64,000 bases of DNA. Origin: Candidatus Mailhella excrementigallinarum (GTDB lineage: Bacteria; Desulfobacterota; Desulfovibrionia; Desulfovibrionales; Desulfovibrionaceae). The stretch covers positions 310,001 to 374,000 of the forward strand of contig CALUUZ010000001.1 of the NCBI GenBank assembly GCA_944324075.1. The letters are read 5' to 3'. Made by a program: the position numbers and the translations under genes. Below are positions 7,760 to 17,340 of the stretch, one piece after another (positions within the stretch are counted from its first letter, which is position 1; every line of letters starts with the position of its first letter). Below the pieces are notes generated by a model. It saw only the letters and a list, made by a program, of their open reading frames with translations, had not been told where the DNA came from and searched no databases.

Positions 7760-8740
7760 ATGTTTGCTTTCTTTGTCCGGAGACTCGGTCAGGCAATTCT
7801 GGCCCTCTTCTGCACATCGATACTCATTTTTCTTGCGGTCTATGCCATCGGCGATCCTGCCGAAGTCCTTATCGACCCGCAGGCAACCGACGCGCAGGTG
7901 GCGCATCTGCGGGCCGTGCTCGGTCTGGACAGGCCGCTCTGGCAGCAGTATCTCCTCTTCCTGGAGAGGGCGATGCATGGCAGCCTCGGTCTCTCCTACT
8001 TCTACAAGGTAGATGCGCTTGATCTTATCCTCCAGCGCATGCCCGCCACCATCGAGCTGGCTCTCACGGCTTCGCTTCTGGCCCTTCTCATCGGCATTCC
8101 CCTGGGCTTCATCGCCGGCGTCCGGCACGACACCATGCTGGGGCGCTCCATCATGGGCTTTTCCATCGCCGGTTTCAGCCTGCCCGCGTTCTGGGTGGGG
8201 CTGTGCCTGATCAAGTTCTTCGCCGCGGATCTCCATTGGCTTCCCTCCATCGGCAGAGGTGAAACGCGCGAGCTGTTCGGCATACAGTGGAGTATTCTGA
8301 CGCTTGACGGCTGGGCGCATATCATTCTGCCCGCCATCACTCTCTCCCTGGCCAAGCTCGCCCTCATCATCCGCCTGACCCGGGCAGGAGTGAGAGAAGC
8401 CATGCTGATGGACTACATCAAGTTCGCCCGCGCCAAGGGCCTGCCCCCCCGGCGCATTCTCGGCGTCTATGTCATGAAGAACATCCTCATCCCCATCATC
8501 ACGGTGTTCGGTCTCGAACTCGCCCGCCTGCTCACTGGCGCCATGATCGTGGAATCAGTATTCGCCTGGCCCGGCATGGGCAAGCTTCTCATCGACTCCA
8601 TGGGAGTTCTTGATCGGCCCATTCTCGTTGCCTTCCTCCTCATCACCGTGGCAACCTTCATCATCATCAATTTCATCGTCGACATGCTCTATTCGGTCAT
8701 AGACCCCCGCATTCGCCTTGGAGGAGGCCGCAATGACTGA
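7760..8740 (+). CDS. Peptide ABC transporter permease (DppB type)
   Basis: The start at 7760 follows AGAGGGGGATGC and gives a 326-residue integral membrane protein. MFAFFVRRLGQAILALFCTS is the usual N-terminal helix of DppB/OppB proteins, followed by a periplasmic stretch and about five more helices. The EAA loop near the C-terminal third (DYIKFARAKGLPPRRILGVY) contacts the ATPases. It ends 8 nt inside the next permease gene, so the two are translationally coupled. Confidence 0.92.
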   Translation: MFAFFVRRLGQAILALFCTSILIFLAVYAIGDPAEVLIDPQATDAQVAHLRAVLGLDRPLWQQYLLFLERAMHGSLGLSYFYKVDALDLILQRMPATIELALTASLLALLIGIPLGFIAGVRHDTMLGRSIMGFSIAGFSLPAFWVGLCLIKFFAADLHWLPSIGRGETRELFGIQWSILTLDGWAHIILPAITLSLAKLALIIRLTRAGVREAMLMDYIKFARAKGLPPRRILGVYVMKNILIPIITVFGLELARLLTGAMIVESVFAWPGMGKLLIDSMGVLDRPILVAFLLITVATFIIINFIVDMLYSVIDPRIRLGGGRND

Positions 8741-9644
8741 CAGTTGTCCCGCCCCCGCTCCCCGGCAGGAAGAAAGCCGCTTCCGGCGGATCGCCAGGGA
8801 ATATTTTGAAAGCCCCCTGGCCACGATCGCCCTCGTGGTCTTCTGCATCATCCTGCTGGCCGCCCTGTTCGCTCCCTGGATCTCGCCCCAGAATCCCTAT
8901 GATCCGCTGGAAATCAACTTCATGGATGCCCGTCTTGCCCCCGGCAGCCATGCGTCGGAAAGCGACATGACCTACTGGCTCGGCACCGACGCGCAGGGCA
9001 GGGACATGGTCAGCAGCATTCTCTACGGCATCCGTATCAGTCTGGCCGTAGGCGTTCTCAGTTCGTTCATCGCCATGCTGGTAGGGGCCGCTCTCGGCCT
9101 TGTCTCTTCCTATCTGGGCGGATTCTTCGATGCCCTGCTCATGCGGATTGTGGAAATCCAGATAAGCCTGCCCTCGGCACTGGTGGCGCTGGTGTTCATC
9201 GCCCTGTTCGGCCGCGGCGTGGACAGGCTCATCATCGCTCTGGTGCTGGTGCAATGGGCCTACTTCGCCCGAACCGTGCGCGCGTCCGCCCTTTCGGAAA
9301 GGAACAAGGAATATGTTGAAGCCGCAGCCTGCCTTGCCATGCCCACATGGCGGGTCATCTTCCAGTATATCTTCCCCAACTGTCTCGCCCCCCTTCTGGT
9401 TATCGTAACCATCCAGATGAGTCACGCCATCACGCTTGAAGCCTCGCTGTCCTTTCTCGGCCTGGGACTCCCCGTCACCGAGCCATCCCTGGGGCTGCTC
9501 ATCTCCAACGGCTTCCGCCATCTGATGAACGGACGCTACTGGATCAGCATGTATCCCGGTCTGGCTCTCTTTGTTCTGGTCATGGCGATCAATCTGGTGG
9601 CTGACAGGCTGCGCGATATTTTCAACCCCAGGCTGCAGCGCTGA
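8733..9644 (+). CDS. Peptide ABC transporter permease (DppC type)
   Basis: The ATG at 8733 is preceded by GGAGGAGG and overlaps the end of the previous permease gene. The 303-residue product has an N-terminal cytoplasmic segment, a first helix (TIALVVFCIILLAALFAPWI), the DppC-type motif YWLGTDAQGRDMVSSILYG, and the EAA loop around NKEYVEAAACLAMPTWRVIF. ITLEASLSFLGLGLP is diagnostic of the DppC/OppC family. It forms a heterodimeric channel with the preceding permease. Confidence 0.93.
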   Translation: MTDSCPAPAPRQEESRFRRIAREYFESPLATIALVVFCIILLAALFAPWISPQNPYDPLEINFMDARLAPGSHASESDMTYWLGTDAQGRDMVSSILYGIRISLAVGVLSSFIAMLVGAALGLVSSYLGGFFDALLMRIVEIQISLPSALVALVFIALFGRGVDRLIIALVLVQWAYFARTVRASALSERNKEYVEAAACLAMPTWRVIFQYIFPNCLAPLLVIVTIQMSHAITLEASLSFLGLGLPVTEPSLGLLISNGFRHLMNGRYWISMYPGLALFVLVMAINLVADRLRDIFNPRLQR

Positions 9645-9654
9645 AGGAGCTTCC

Positions 9655-10650
9655 ATGTCCGACATCGTTCTCGACGTTGACAACCTGCACACGCACTTCT
9701 TCACCCGACGCGGTCTGGTACGCGCCGTGGACGGCGTGAGCTTCCGCGTGCGCAGAGGCGAAGTGCTTGGCCTGATCGGCGAATCCGGTTCCGGCAAAAG
9801 TGTGACCGGCTTTTCCGTTCTGCGTCTGGTGGACGCCCCGGGCCGTATTGTAAAAGGACGGATCAACTTTCTCGGGCAGGACATGGCCCGGCTGAGCGAG
9901 GAAGAAATGCGCGCCCTGCGCGGATCGCGCATTGCCATGATCTTTCAGGACCCGATGATGACGCTGAATCCGGTTCTGCGCATAGACACCCAGATGATCG
10001 ATGCGGTCATGGCCCACGAATCCGTCAGCAGATCCGAAGCGCGCATCCGGGCCAGGGACGCCCTGGGGAAGGTGGGCATTCCCTCCCCGGACGAGAGGCT
10101 GAAGGCATATCCCCATCAGTTTTCCGGAGGCATGCGCCAGCGCGTGGCCATTGCCATCGCCATGCTGCACCGGCCGGAACTGCTTATCGCCGATGAACCC
10201 ACAACCGCCCTTGACGTGACCATACAGGGTGAAATCCTGAGCGAAATGCAGACATTGTGCAAGGAAAACGGCACCTCGCTGATCTGGATCACCCATGACC
10301 TCGCCGTAGTGGCCGGGCTGGCCCACGCCATCTGCGTCATGTACGCCGGAAAAATCGTGGAATACGGCCCGGTAGACGATGTGCTGGATCGGCCGCTGCA
10401 TCCGTATACGCAGGGTCTGCTGCGTTCCATACCCGGCGAAAATCTGGCGGAAAAAGGGCAGCCCCTCCACCAGATTCCCGGCTCCATGCCCTCGCTTCTG
10501 TCTCTGCCGCCGGGCTGCGCCTTCGCGCCCCGCTGCGCATACGCCAGGGCGGAATGTCAGACTCCGCCCGACATGCGCACTGAAGGAGAGCGCTCCGTCC
10601 GCTGCCTTTTTCCGCTTGTCCATGACCGCGCCGCTGGAGGCAGAGAATGA
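9655..10650 (+). CDS. Peptide ABC transporter ATPase (DppD type)
   Basis: This 331-residue ATPase starts 10 nt after the permease stop. Walker A is GESGSGKS (about residue 42), the Q-loop is in IFQDPMMTLNP, the signature is QFSGGMRQRV and Walker B is ELLIADEPTTALD, followed by an H-loop in WITHDLAVV. The C-terminal extension has the oligopeptide-transporter cysteine block (CAFAPRCAYARAEC), which in DppD/DppF proteins binds an iron-sulfur cluster. It overlaps the next gene by ATGA. Confidence 0.95.
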   Translation: MSDIVLDVDNLHTHFFTRRGLVRAVDGVSFRVRRGEVLGLIGESGSGKSVTGFSVLRLVDAPGRIVKGRINFLGQDMARLSEEEMRALRGSRIAMIFQDPMMTLNPVLRIDTQMIDAVMAHESVSRSEARIRARDALGKVGIPSPDERLKAYPHQFSGGMRQRVAIAIAMLHRPELLIADEPTTALDVTIQGEILSEMQTLCKENGTSLIWITHDLAVVAGLAHAICVMYAGKIVEYGPVDDVLDRPLHPYTQGLLRSIPGENLAEKGQPLHQIPGSMPSLLSLPPGCAFAPRCAYARAECQTPPDMRTEGERSVRCLFPLVHDRAAGGRE

Positions 10651-11636
10651 ACACACCTTTTCTTGAAGTGCGGGGGCTGTCCAGAAACTTTGCGCGCAGG
10701 CTGACTCTCTCCGAGAAGATAGGCAATCTTTTCGGCTGCGGGTACAGGGAACAGGTCGTGCATGCCGTGGACGACGTATCTCTGACCGTCGCAAGGGGAG
10801 AAGTGCTCGGGGTGGTGGGAGAATCCGGCTGCGGCAAGTCGACCCTCGGCCGCATGATCTGCGGCATTCTGCCGCCCAGCTCCGGAGAAGTGCTGTTCCA
10901 GGGAAACAGCCTTCATGCCCTGAGCGGAAACGAGCGCCGCAAGACACAGCTCCAGTTGCAGATGATCTTTCAGGATCCCTTCGCGTCACTCAACCCGCGC
11001 ATGCGCGTCCGGGATATCATCGGCCATGCGCCGCTGGTGCACAGGCTGGTCGCGCCCGAACAGATGGACGATTTTGTGGACGAACTGCTGATCCAGGTCG
11101 GCCTGGATCCAGGTTACAAGCGCCGCTATCCTCATCAGTTTTCCGGCGGGCAGCGTCAGAGAGTGGGGATCGCCCGTGCGCTCGCCGTATCACCCAGCGT
11201 ACTGGTATGTGATGAATCCGTGGCGGCGCTGGACGTCTCCATTCAGGCGCAGATTCTGAATATCTTCATGAAGCTGCGCGACCGGCTCAACCTGACATGC
11301 CTGTTCATCAGCCACGATATCGGCGTGGTCCGCCACATCTCCCACAGGGTGGCAATCATGTATCTGGGACGGCTGGTGGAACTCGGAACCAGCGACGATA
11401 TCTTCGGCTGCCCCACCCATCCATATACGCGGCTTCTGCTCGACGGCGTTCCCCGGATCAGCCAGCGCCATTTCGCCTTTCATCACATCTCCGGAGAAAT
11501 CCCGTCACCCCTGGCCCCGCCTCCCGGCTGCCATTTCCATCCGCGCTGCCCCCTGGCCACGGAACAATGCAAAACGGAACGCCCGCATCTGCGGGAAATA
11601 TCCCCCGGCCACCTCGCGGCATGCTTCAAGGCATGA
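10647..11636 (+). CDS. Peptide ABC transporter ATPase (DppF type)
   Basis: This 329-residue partner ATPase begins in a 4-nt ATGA overlap with the DppD-type gene. Walker A is GESGCGKST, the Q-loop is MIFQDPFASLNPRM, the signature is QFSGGQRQRVGIARAL and Walker B is SVLVCDESVAALDVS. Like its partner it ends with the cysteine block HFHPRCPLATEQC. Its position completes the SBP-permease-permease-ATPase-ATPase importer. Confidence 0.95.
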   Translation: MNTPFLEVRGLSRNFARRLTLSEKIGNLFGCGYREQVVHAVDDVSLTVARGEVLGVVGESGCGKSTLGRMICGILPPSSGEVLFQGNSLHALSGNERRKTQLQLQMIFQDPFASLNPRMRVRDIIGHAPLVHRLVAPEQMDDFVDELLIQVGLDPGYKRRYPHQFSGGQRQRVGIARALAVSPSVLVCDESVAALDVSIQAQILNIFMKLRDRLNLTCLFISHDIGVVRHISHRVAIMYLGRLVELGTSDDIFGCPTHPYTRLLLDGVPRISQRHFAFHHISGEIPSPLAPPPGCHFHPRCPLATEQCKTERPHLREISPGHLAACFKA

Positions 11637-11712
11637 CCGGACAGCGTTCGCCAGCCGGCCCCGCACACCTTTCATCGCGGAAGGAAAACTTCCGCGCACA
11701 GGAGACTCCCTG

Positions 11713-12948
11713 ATGATCCGTCCTCCCCTTCCTCCCCACGCCAATCCCGACGCCGCTCTTCTGACCTGCTGCGAGGAGGCCGAGGAGCGCGTGCTTGAGC
11801 TGACCGAACGGCTGGTCAACATGGACTCCGGCACTGATGATCTGCCGGGTCTGGAACGCAAGGCCCATGTCCTTGCCGACATCTTCCGCAGCCTGGGCGC
11901 GAACTCCGTGGAACTGCGCGAAGCGCCGGAACCGCGCCGGGGCACCTACAATGTAGTGGCCGTCTTCAAGGGCACAGGCAGGGCCCGCGTGCTCATGCTC
12001 ACTCACTACGACACTGTTTTTCCCGCCGGGGAAGCGGCCCGCCGCCCCTTCCGGCGGGAAGGAGACATGGCCTACGGGCCGGGCGTGGCCGATATGCAGT
12101 CTTCCATCGCGCTGCTCATCGCGGCTGTCGAAATTCTGCACAACAAGCTGGGACAACGCAACTATGATACCCTGACCATACACTGCAATGCGGACGAGGA
12201 AACCGGTTCCTACGGCAGCCGCGCCCTTATCCGGGAACTGGGGCGCTCCCATCATGTGTCCTACAACATGGAGCAAAGCGGCAGGGAAGGCGAGCTGATC
12301 ACCATATCAGGACGCGGCATCGCCAAGGGCACTCTTGCCGTGACCGGCATCGCCTCCCACGCCGGGGGCGGACCGGAAAAGGGCCGCAACGCCGGTTACG
12401 AACTGGCTCATCAGCTTCTTCAGCTCCGGGATCTGTCCCGCCCCGAAATCCGCACGGGAGTTCACTGGACCATGGGCAGTTTCGGACACAAGCTCAACGT
12501 CATTCCGGATCATGCTGAGGCCTTCGCCGATATCCGGGTGACCCGCGTGGACGAATTCGACCGCATCCGGGCCACCATCGAGGAAAGAATCAAGAACAGA
12601 CTCATTCCCGACTGCCGCGTCAAATTCGACATGGATATCAGCGTGCTTCCCTTCCAGAATGATCCGGTCACGCTGTCCCTGGCGGAAAAGGTCGTGGCCT
12701 TTACGGAACGGGAACTGGGACGCAGGCTGGGTTTCCGACACGCGAACGGCGGCAATGATACCAGCCACTGCGCCCAGGTTTGCCCTTCCCTGGACGGATT
12801 CGGCCTGGGCTGCCTTGACAACCACAGTCCGAACGAAGCTCTCCCCCTCGCCACGATTGTTCCCCGGCTGTATATTCTGCTCCGCACATGGCAGGAAACC
12901 TTCGCCGGCCGGATGCTGAACCTCGGGGAGCAGGACAGTCCGCGCTGA
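11713..12948 (+). CDS. M20 family metallopeptidase
   Basis: This 411-residue zinc peptidase resembles glutamate carboxypeptidase (CPG2)/ArgE-type M20 enzymes. Metal and catalytic residues are in place: His98 and Asp100 in THYDTVFP, bridging Asp127 in GVADMQSS, the catalytic pair Glu162-Glu163 in NADEETGSYG, and a late His in DNHSPNE. A small dimerisation domain follows GRGIAKGTLAVTGIASHAGG. Starting 76 nt after the importer operon and preceded by AGGAGA, it likely hydrolyses imported peptides or N-acyl amino acids in the cytoplasm (inference). No signal peptide is seen. Confidence 0.92.
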   Translation: MIRPPLPPHANPDAALLTCCEEAEERVLELTERLVNMDSGTDDLPGLERKAHVLADIFRSLGANSVELREAPEPRRGTYNVVAVFKGTGRARVLMLTHYDTVFPAGEAARRPFRREGDMAYGPGVADMQSSIALLIAAVEILHNKLGQRNYDTLTIHCNADEETGSYGSRALIRELGRSHHVSYNMEQSGREGELITISGRGIAKGTLAVTGIASHAGGGPEKGRNAGYELAHQLLQLRDLSRPEIRTGVHWTMGSFGHKLNVIPDHAEAFADIRVTRVDEFDRIRATIEERIKNRLIPDCRVKFDMDISVLPFQNDPVTLSLAEKVVAFTERELGRRLGFRHANGGNDTSHCAQVCPSLDGFGLGCLDNHSPNEALPLATIVPRLYILLRTWQETFAGRMLNLGEQDSPR

Positions 12949-12986
12949 ACCTTCCCTGTTCCGCTCCCCGGCCGTCCTCTCCCTCT

Positions 12987-13132
12987 GGAGCGTTTTGCCA
13001 TTGAAAATATCTGCCGCAGGCTTCACGCCTCCATCGGAGCTTAACGCCGCAAGTGAATTGCGGCTGCTCCGGTATCGCGGCGCAGTCTCGCCCCGCTCGA
13101 CTGAAGTAGGGCATTTCATGAGCGAAATGCCC
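12987..13132 (+). repeat. Dispersed repeat family R1, copy D
   Basis: Begins GGAGCGTTTTGCCATTG and contains ATATCTGCCG, CAGGCTTCACGCCTCC, the hairpin CCGCAAGTGAATTGCGG, CAGTCTCGCCCCGCTCGACT, and the terminal hairpin GGGCATTTC-N6-GAAATGCCC. Compared with copy B it lacks about 30 nt between ATCTGCCG and CAGG. It fills the first half of the 335-nt gap between the M20 and M17 peptidase genes. The rest holds a family R4 repeat. Confidence 0.8.
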
Positions 13133-13149
13133 TACGGAGAACTTGCCAG

Positions 13150-13202
13150 AAAGGATTTCATCGGCTTCACCGTCGTGTCAGGAACACCTTTTCCCCTGAA
13201 AG
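13150..13202 (+). repeat. Repeat family R4, left copy
   Basis: The block AAAGGATTTCATCGGCTTC, then CCGTC-TGTCA and TTTTCCCCTGAA, is found again, imperfectly, at 14850-14903 in the same orientation. The two copies flank the M17 aminopeptidase gene. Confidence 0.55.
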
Positions 13203-13283
13203 GATCTGATGAAGCCGTTCAGGAGCAAACCGTCTCCCGTCCGTCCAATGCCTGCTCACCCTTCACAACACAGAGGCACTTCA

Positions 13284-14750
13284 ATGAATCCCGAATTTCA
13301 TGTGAATTTTCCGGCTGAAGCGGAAACAACACGTGTCCTCGGCGTGCACCGCCAGTCCGGAGGACAGCACCCCGCCCTCGCTCCCGAAGTTTCAGCCGCG
13401 CTGCTCAGGCATGGCCCTGACGCTTCCTCCGGCAGGACCATGCCGCTGATACTGCAAGGCCCGGAGAGGACAGAAAATATCCTGCTTGCGGATCTGGACG
13501 GCCTCCCGGACTGTTCTCCCCGGAGCTGCCGCAGGTTCGGAGGCATGCTGGCCGACGCCCTGCGCGGGCATTCCTCGGTGCTGTTCCGCACGGAAGACGT
13601 CTTTCCCGGAGAAAGGCCCGATGACTGTGCCCTGCTGCATATCCTGGCCGGGTACTGTTCCCGGCAGTACAGTTTCGACCGCTACCGCGCCCCGGAAAAA
13701 GCATGTCCGCCCCAGCGCATGTTCGTGGAAGACGCCGGTTCGGAGCGTCTGGCCGCTCTGTGGCTCCGGCAGGGCCGCATCGTGGAGGCGTCACACCGGG
13801 TCAGGCAGATGGTGTCTGAACCGCCCAATGTCCTGTATCCCGAAAGCATGGCGGCGATGGCTCTGCAACTGCGCGATCTCGGGCTGGTGGTGGACGTGCT
13901 GGATGAAAGGGAACTGCGCCGTCTGGGTATGGGCGCGCTGCTCGGCGTGGGACAGGGCAGTGACCGTCCGCCGCGGCTGGTGCTTCTGCGCTGGCAGGGA
14001 CACAGCGATCCGGCCGCCCCGCCCGTGGCTGTGGCGGGCAAGGGAATCACGTTCGACTCCGGAGGGCTGAGTCTCAAGACCCGTCCAAACATGCGGGGAA
14101 TGAAACATGACATGGCAGGGGCGGCTGTGGTGCTGGAACTGCTGCGCTGCGCCGCGGAAACGCGTCTGCCGATCAATGTGGCCGGAATCCTCGCCCTGGC
14201 GGAAAACATGCCCTCGGGGAAAGCCCTGCGTCCCGATGATATCATCCGAACCCTGTCCGGCAGGCATGTAGAGATCGTCAGCGCCGACGCCGAAGGGCGC
14301 ATGGTGCTGTGTGACGCGCTGTCGTATGCCGTCACGCGGCTTGCGCCATCCTGCCTCATTGACATCGCCACACTCACCGGGGCCATGTCCACCGCGCTCG
14401 GCTGGCAGAAGGCCGGTCTGTTCAGCAACGACGACAGGCTGGCCGAAGCTCTGTTCGAGGCCGGAGAAGAGACGGACGAACGGCTCTGGCGCATGCCTAT
14501 GGACGAGGATTACGATACCCTGCTGAAAACGGGCGACGCGGATCTGGAAAACGCCACGTTCGGCCAGAATGCGCGCAGCATCTTTGCCGCCAAGTTTCTG
14601 GAACAGTTTGTGGACAACACCCCGTGGGCCCATATCGATATCGCGGGAACAGCGTGGAGCGACGCGGATACTCCCATGTCACGCAGGGGAGCTACCGGGT
14701 TTGGTCTGCAGCTCCTTTACCGCTTTCTGGAAAAACATGCCCCGGCATGA
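13284..14750 (+). CDS. M17 leucyl aminopeptidase family protein
   Basis: The C-terminal catalytic domain is clearly M17 (PepA). GKGITFDSGGLSLK carries a metal-binding Asp, MKHDMAGAA the next, and SADAEGRMVLCDAL contains the diagnostic DAEGR motif, here SADAEGR instead of the usual NTDAEGR. ATLTGAMSTALG and the final IAGTAWSD also fit. The enzyme removes N-terminal residues from peptides and fits the preceding importer and M20 peptidase. The start is uncertain: 13284 follows AGAGG, while an in-frame ATG at 13209 follows AAAGGA. The ATG at 13284 gives 488 residues, close to family length. Confidence 0.9.
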   Translation: MNPEFHVNFPAEAETTRVLGVHRQSGGQHPALAPEVSAALLRHGPDASSGRTMPLILQGPERTENILLADLDGLPDCSPRSCRRFGGMLADALRGHSSVLFRTEDVFPGERPDDCALLHILAGYCSRQYSFDRYRAPEKACPPQRMFVEDAGSERLAALWLRQGRIVEASHRVRQMVSEPPNVLYPESMAAMALQLRDLGLVVDVLDERELRRLGMGALLGVGQGSDRPPRLVLLRWQGHSDPAAPPVAVAGKGITFDSGGLSLKTRPNMRGMKHDMAGAAVVLELLRCAAETRLPINVAGILALAENMPSGKALRPDDIIRTLSGRHVEIVSADAEGRMVLCDALSYAVTRLAPSCLIDIATLTGAMSTALGWQKAGLFSNDDRLAEALFEAGEETDERLWRMPMDEDYDTLLKTGDADLENATFGQNARSIFAAKFLEQFVDNTPWAHIDIAGTAWSDADTPMSRRGATGFGLQLLYRFLEKHAPA

Positions 14751-14849
14751 GCGGATTCCCGGGGATTCATCAAAATTCCCTTATGCTTCAATCCACAGTC
14801 GCCCCATCCGCCGACTGACTGAAGCAGCCGACGGACAGGGGTCGTGCGG

Positions 14850-14903
14850 AAAACGATTTCATCGGCTTCGCCGTCTTGTCAACTCCTCTTTTCCCCCTGA
14901 AGG
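14850..14903 (+). repeat. Repeat family R4, right copy
   Basis: AAACGATTTCATCGGCTTC, then CCGTC-TGTCA and TTTTCCCCCTGAA, mirror the copy at 13150-13202 as a direct repeat beyond the M17 gene. The rest of the 332-nt gap to 15082 holds a decayed R1 copy and a hairpin. Confidence 0.55.
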
Positions 14904-14940
14904 GGGAGGTCTCAAACCACAAAGGAATTTTTGACGAGGG

Positions 14941-15014
14941 GAAAACGCTCTGTTGAAACATTTTGAGCCGGGATCGCCGGACACGATGCGCCGACCCGCA
15001 GTTCTTGCGCCGCC
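14941..15014 (+). repeat. Dispersed repeat family R1, copy I (decayed)
   Basis: The order CGCTCTGTTGAAA, GCCGGGATCG and GACCCGCAGTTCTTGCG parallels the first half of copy A. The second half is missing, cut off by the hairpin at 15015-15060. Confidence 0.4.
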
Positions 15015-15060
15015 TGACGGAAAGGCCCCCGGAAGAAACTCTCCGGGGGCCTTTCCGTCA
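15015..15060. terminator. Bidirectional hairpin between convergent genes
   Basis: A perfect 19-bp stem (TGACGGAAAGGCCCCCGGA, 15015-15033, and its complement 15042-15060) has an 8-nt loop. It lies between the plus-strand M17 gene and the minus-strand chemoreceptor gene, as expected for a shared terminator. It lacks a clear U-tract on either strand. Confidence 0.6.
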
Positions 15061-15082
15061 GAGCAGATGAAATCAGCCTGCT

Positions 15083-17110
15083 CTATTTTCCCAGTGTTTC
15101 AATCTTGCGGCCCAGCTCTTCGGAAATGGCAAGCACCCCTCTCAGGTCCTGCTCCGCTTCCCCCATCAGGCGTGAGGTTTCTTCCGCCACATTGCCCACG
15201 GATTCGATATTTCCGGTTATCCCCACGCTGATCTCGGACTGGGAGCGGCTGACTCCGGTGATATGCTCCACCTGAACCGCGCTTTCCTCCACGGTCTTCA
15301 CAATCTCGCACAGCGACTCTCCCGCCTGGGAGGCCAGCCCTGCCGTGCTCTCCACCACGCTCGCGGTATCTTCCATCATCCGGATATTGTCCCGCGTGCC
15401 TATCTGAATCGCCTTGACCACCTCATCCACTTCCTGCGTGGCCTTCATGGTCTTTTCCGCCAGCTTCCGCACCTCATCGGCCACTACGGCGAACCCGCGC
15501 CCGGCTTCACCCGCGCGGGCGGCTTCAATGGCGGCATTGAGCGCCAGCAGATTGGTCTGATCCGCAATATCGGTGATGACATTCATGATGTGCCCGATGC
15601 CCTCGGCCTTTTTGCCAAGACTGTTCAGGCTCTCCTTGAGAGCTTCGGCGCTGTGGTTCACCCTTGAAATGGATTCCGCCACGCCGGAGACAACCCGCTG
15701 TCCGTTCATCGCCATTTCCCGGGCATGGGAAGACCCCGCGGCGGCGGCAGCAGCACTTTCGGCCACGGCGCGCACGCTCTCATTCATGCTGGTCATGGCC
15801 TGAGCGTTTTCCTGCGAACTCCGGTACTGCCCGTCCGCCCCGGCGGCAGCCTGTTCCAGACGTCCGCGCAGCGTCTCCACATGTCCCGCCAGCCCTTCCA
15901 CCAGAGAACCCAGTTGGCGCGAGGCTTCCTGCAGACCCTGCCGACGGGCTGATTCCGCCTCCTGACGGCTGGCTTCCGCCTCACGCATCGCCGCGGCAGC
16001 CCGCTCGCTCTGCTCAAGAGCGTCCTGCTCGCTGCGCCTGCTGGACGCGATCATCTCGCGCAGATTGCCTACCATATGACGCAGGGCGGAGGCCAGCATT
16101 CCCACTTCATCGCCGGATCGGATATCCAGGCTGCGGTCAAGCTCGCCTCCGGCCACGGCTTCGGCAAACGCCACGGTTCTCCGCAGCGAGGCAATGAGAT
16201 AATGAACCAGCAGAAAGAGCATGACTGCAAAAAAAACGCTGGACCCGACAGTGAGCATGATGGTGCTTCCGGCAATATCGTGGATGGCTGCAAACACCTC
16301 ACCGCCCTGGGCCTTGACGATAACCGTCCAGTTCGACTGCTCATCCGTTTCATACAGTGCGATCCAGTCCTGCCCGCTCCAGGAATATTCATATATGCCG
16401 TTGCGCCACTTCACCATCTTGGGAGTCAGCGAGGTGGAAGCCACGGGAACCATGATTTCCGCGCCGTCCGGGTGATACATCACCTCGCCCACGCCGGTGG
16501 CGACAAAGGCGTAACCCAGCTTGCCGATGCGAATCGGCGCAACGAATTTTTCCCCCAGTTTGGAGAAATCCACCATGGCCATCAGCACGCCGCGCGTCTT
16601 TCCGTCCAGAATCACCGGCACGGCAAAGGGGACAAGGGCATTCTTGTCCGGCCCGGGCAGGGCTGCTCCCACGGCGTCCCTGCCGTCCAGAGCGGTCTTG
16701 AAGGCGGGAGAATCCGCCACGGACATCCCCACCCTCTTCTCGTCGCTGCTGGCAAGGACACGTCCGTTTTCATCCGTGGCATCCACATAAAGAAAGACTC
16801 CGTCCCTCAGCAGGGGACGGTTGCGCAGGGAAACGCGCACGCTCTCCTTTCCGGCTTCGCGCCTGTCCGCGGAGTACAGCATACGCATGGGCGTAATGGT
16901 GGTATTGCCACGCAGATCGTCCAGAATCCCCTGCTTGTAATCCCTGAGTCCCATGCTCACGGAACGCAGATTGCCTTCAAGCATGGCCACCACAGCCTCA
17001 CGCAGAGCCTTTTCCGCCCGCGAATAGGAGTTCCAGCCGGAAAAACCGAATGCAAGTACAAACACCAGCACGGAAGGCAGCACAATTTTTGTTTGCAGCG
17101 ACAACTTCAT
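15083..17110 (-). CDS. Methyl-accepting chemotaxis protein
   Basis: This 675-residue transmembrane receptor has TM1 at about 8-28, a large periplasmic sensor (about 30-285) with a Cache-like layout ([41 protein letters not shown]), TM2 at about 288-310, a HAMP segment and a C-terminal signalling domain. The signalling tip [20 protein letters not shown] is the universal CheA/CheW-binding hairpin. dCache sensors often bind amino or organic acids, so attraction to the nutrients handled by the flanking loci is plausible (inference). A sigma-28-type promoter lies upstream. Confidence 0.95.
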   Translation of the reverse strand: MKLSLQTKIVLPSVLVFVLAFGFSGWNSYSRAEKALREAVVAMLEGNLRSVSMGLRDYKQGILDDLRGNTTITPMRMLYSADRREAGKESVRVSLRNRPLLRDGVFLYVDATDENGRVLASSDEKRVGMSVADSPAFKTALDGRDAVGAALPGPDKNALVPFAVPVILDGKTRGVLMAMVDFSKLGEKFVAPIRIGKLGYAFVATGVGEVMYHPDGAEIMVPVASTSLTPKMVKWRNGIYEYSWSGQDWIALYETDEQSNWTVIVKAQGGEVFAAIHDIAGSTIMLTVGSSVFFAVMLFLLVHYLIASLRRTVAFAEAVAGGELDRSLDIRSGDEVGMLASALRHMVGNLREMIASSRRSEQDALEQSERAAAAMREAEASRQEAESARRQGLQEASRQLGSLVEGLAGHVETLRGRLEQAAAGADGQYRSSQENAQAMTSMNESVRAVAESAAAAAAGSSHAREMAMNGQRVVSGVAESISRVNHSAEALKESLNSLGKKAEGIGHIMNVITDIADQTNLLALNAAIEAARAGEAGRGFAVVADEVRKLAEKTMKATQEVDEVVKAIQIGTRDNIRMMEDTASVVESTAGLASQAGESLCEIVKTVEESAVQVEHITGVSRSQSEISVGITGNIESVGNVAEETSRLMGEAEQDLRGVLAISEELGRKIETLGK

Positions 17111-17227
17111 GGCTCACACCCTGTAAAAACGAAAAAGGAAACATGCCCATGTCAACAGCGGCATGCCGCACACAGCTTTCCCGCCGGGAACAGTTCTAGG
17201 TGGAAAATGCTCAACATCCCGCTGTTA

Positions 17228-17254
17228 TTATCGACCATTATTCCCGGCACATTA
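17228..17254 (-). promoter_or_regulatory. Sigma-28 (FliA)-type promoter of the MCP gene
   Basis: On the minus strand TAATGTGC (plus 17247-17254), 11 nt of spacer and GTCGATAA (plus 17228-17235) match the flagellar consensus TAAAGTTT-N11-GCCGATAA in 12 of 16 positions with exact spacing. It lies about 120 nt upstream of the chemoreceptor start, so the receptor is probably co-regulated with flagellar genes. Confidence 0.65.
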
Positions 17255-17340
17255 CGCCGCATAAAAAATATTTTCAAAACGCTCTCCCTTTGCGTGGCGC
17301 CGAAAATGACCTTGACCGCAGAGACACGCGCGCGCCGGGA

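Noticed and set aside
6872-8320. Long minus-strand frame opposite the substrate-binding protein and permease
   Set aside because: Antisense shadow of two well-supported transporter genes, with no motif and no ribosome site.
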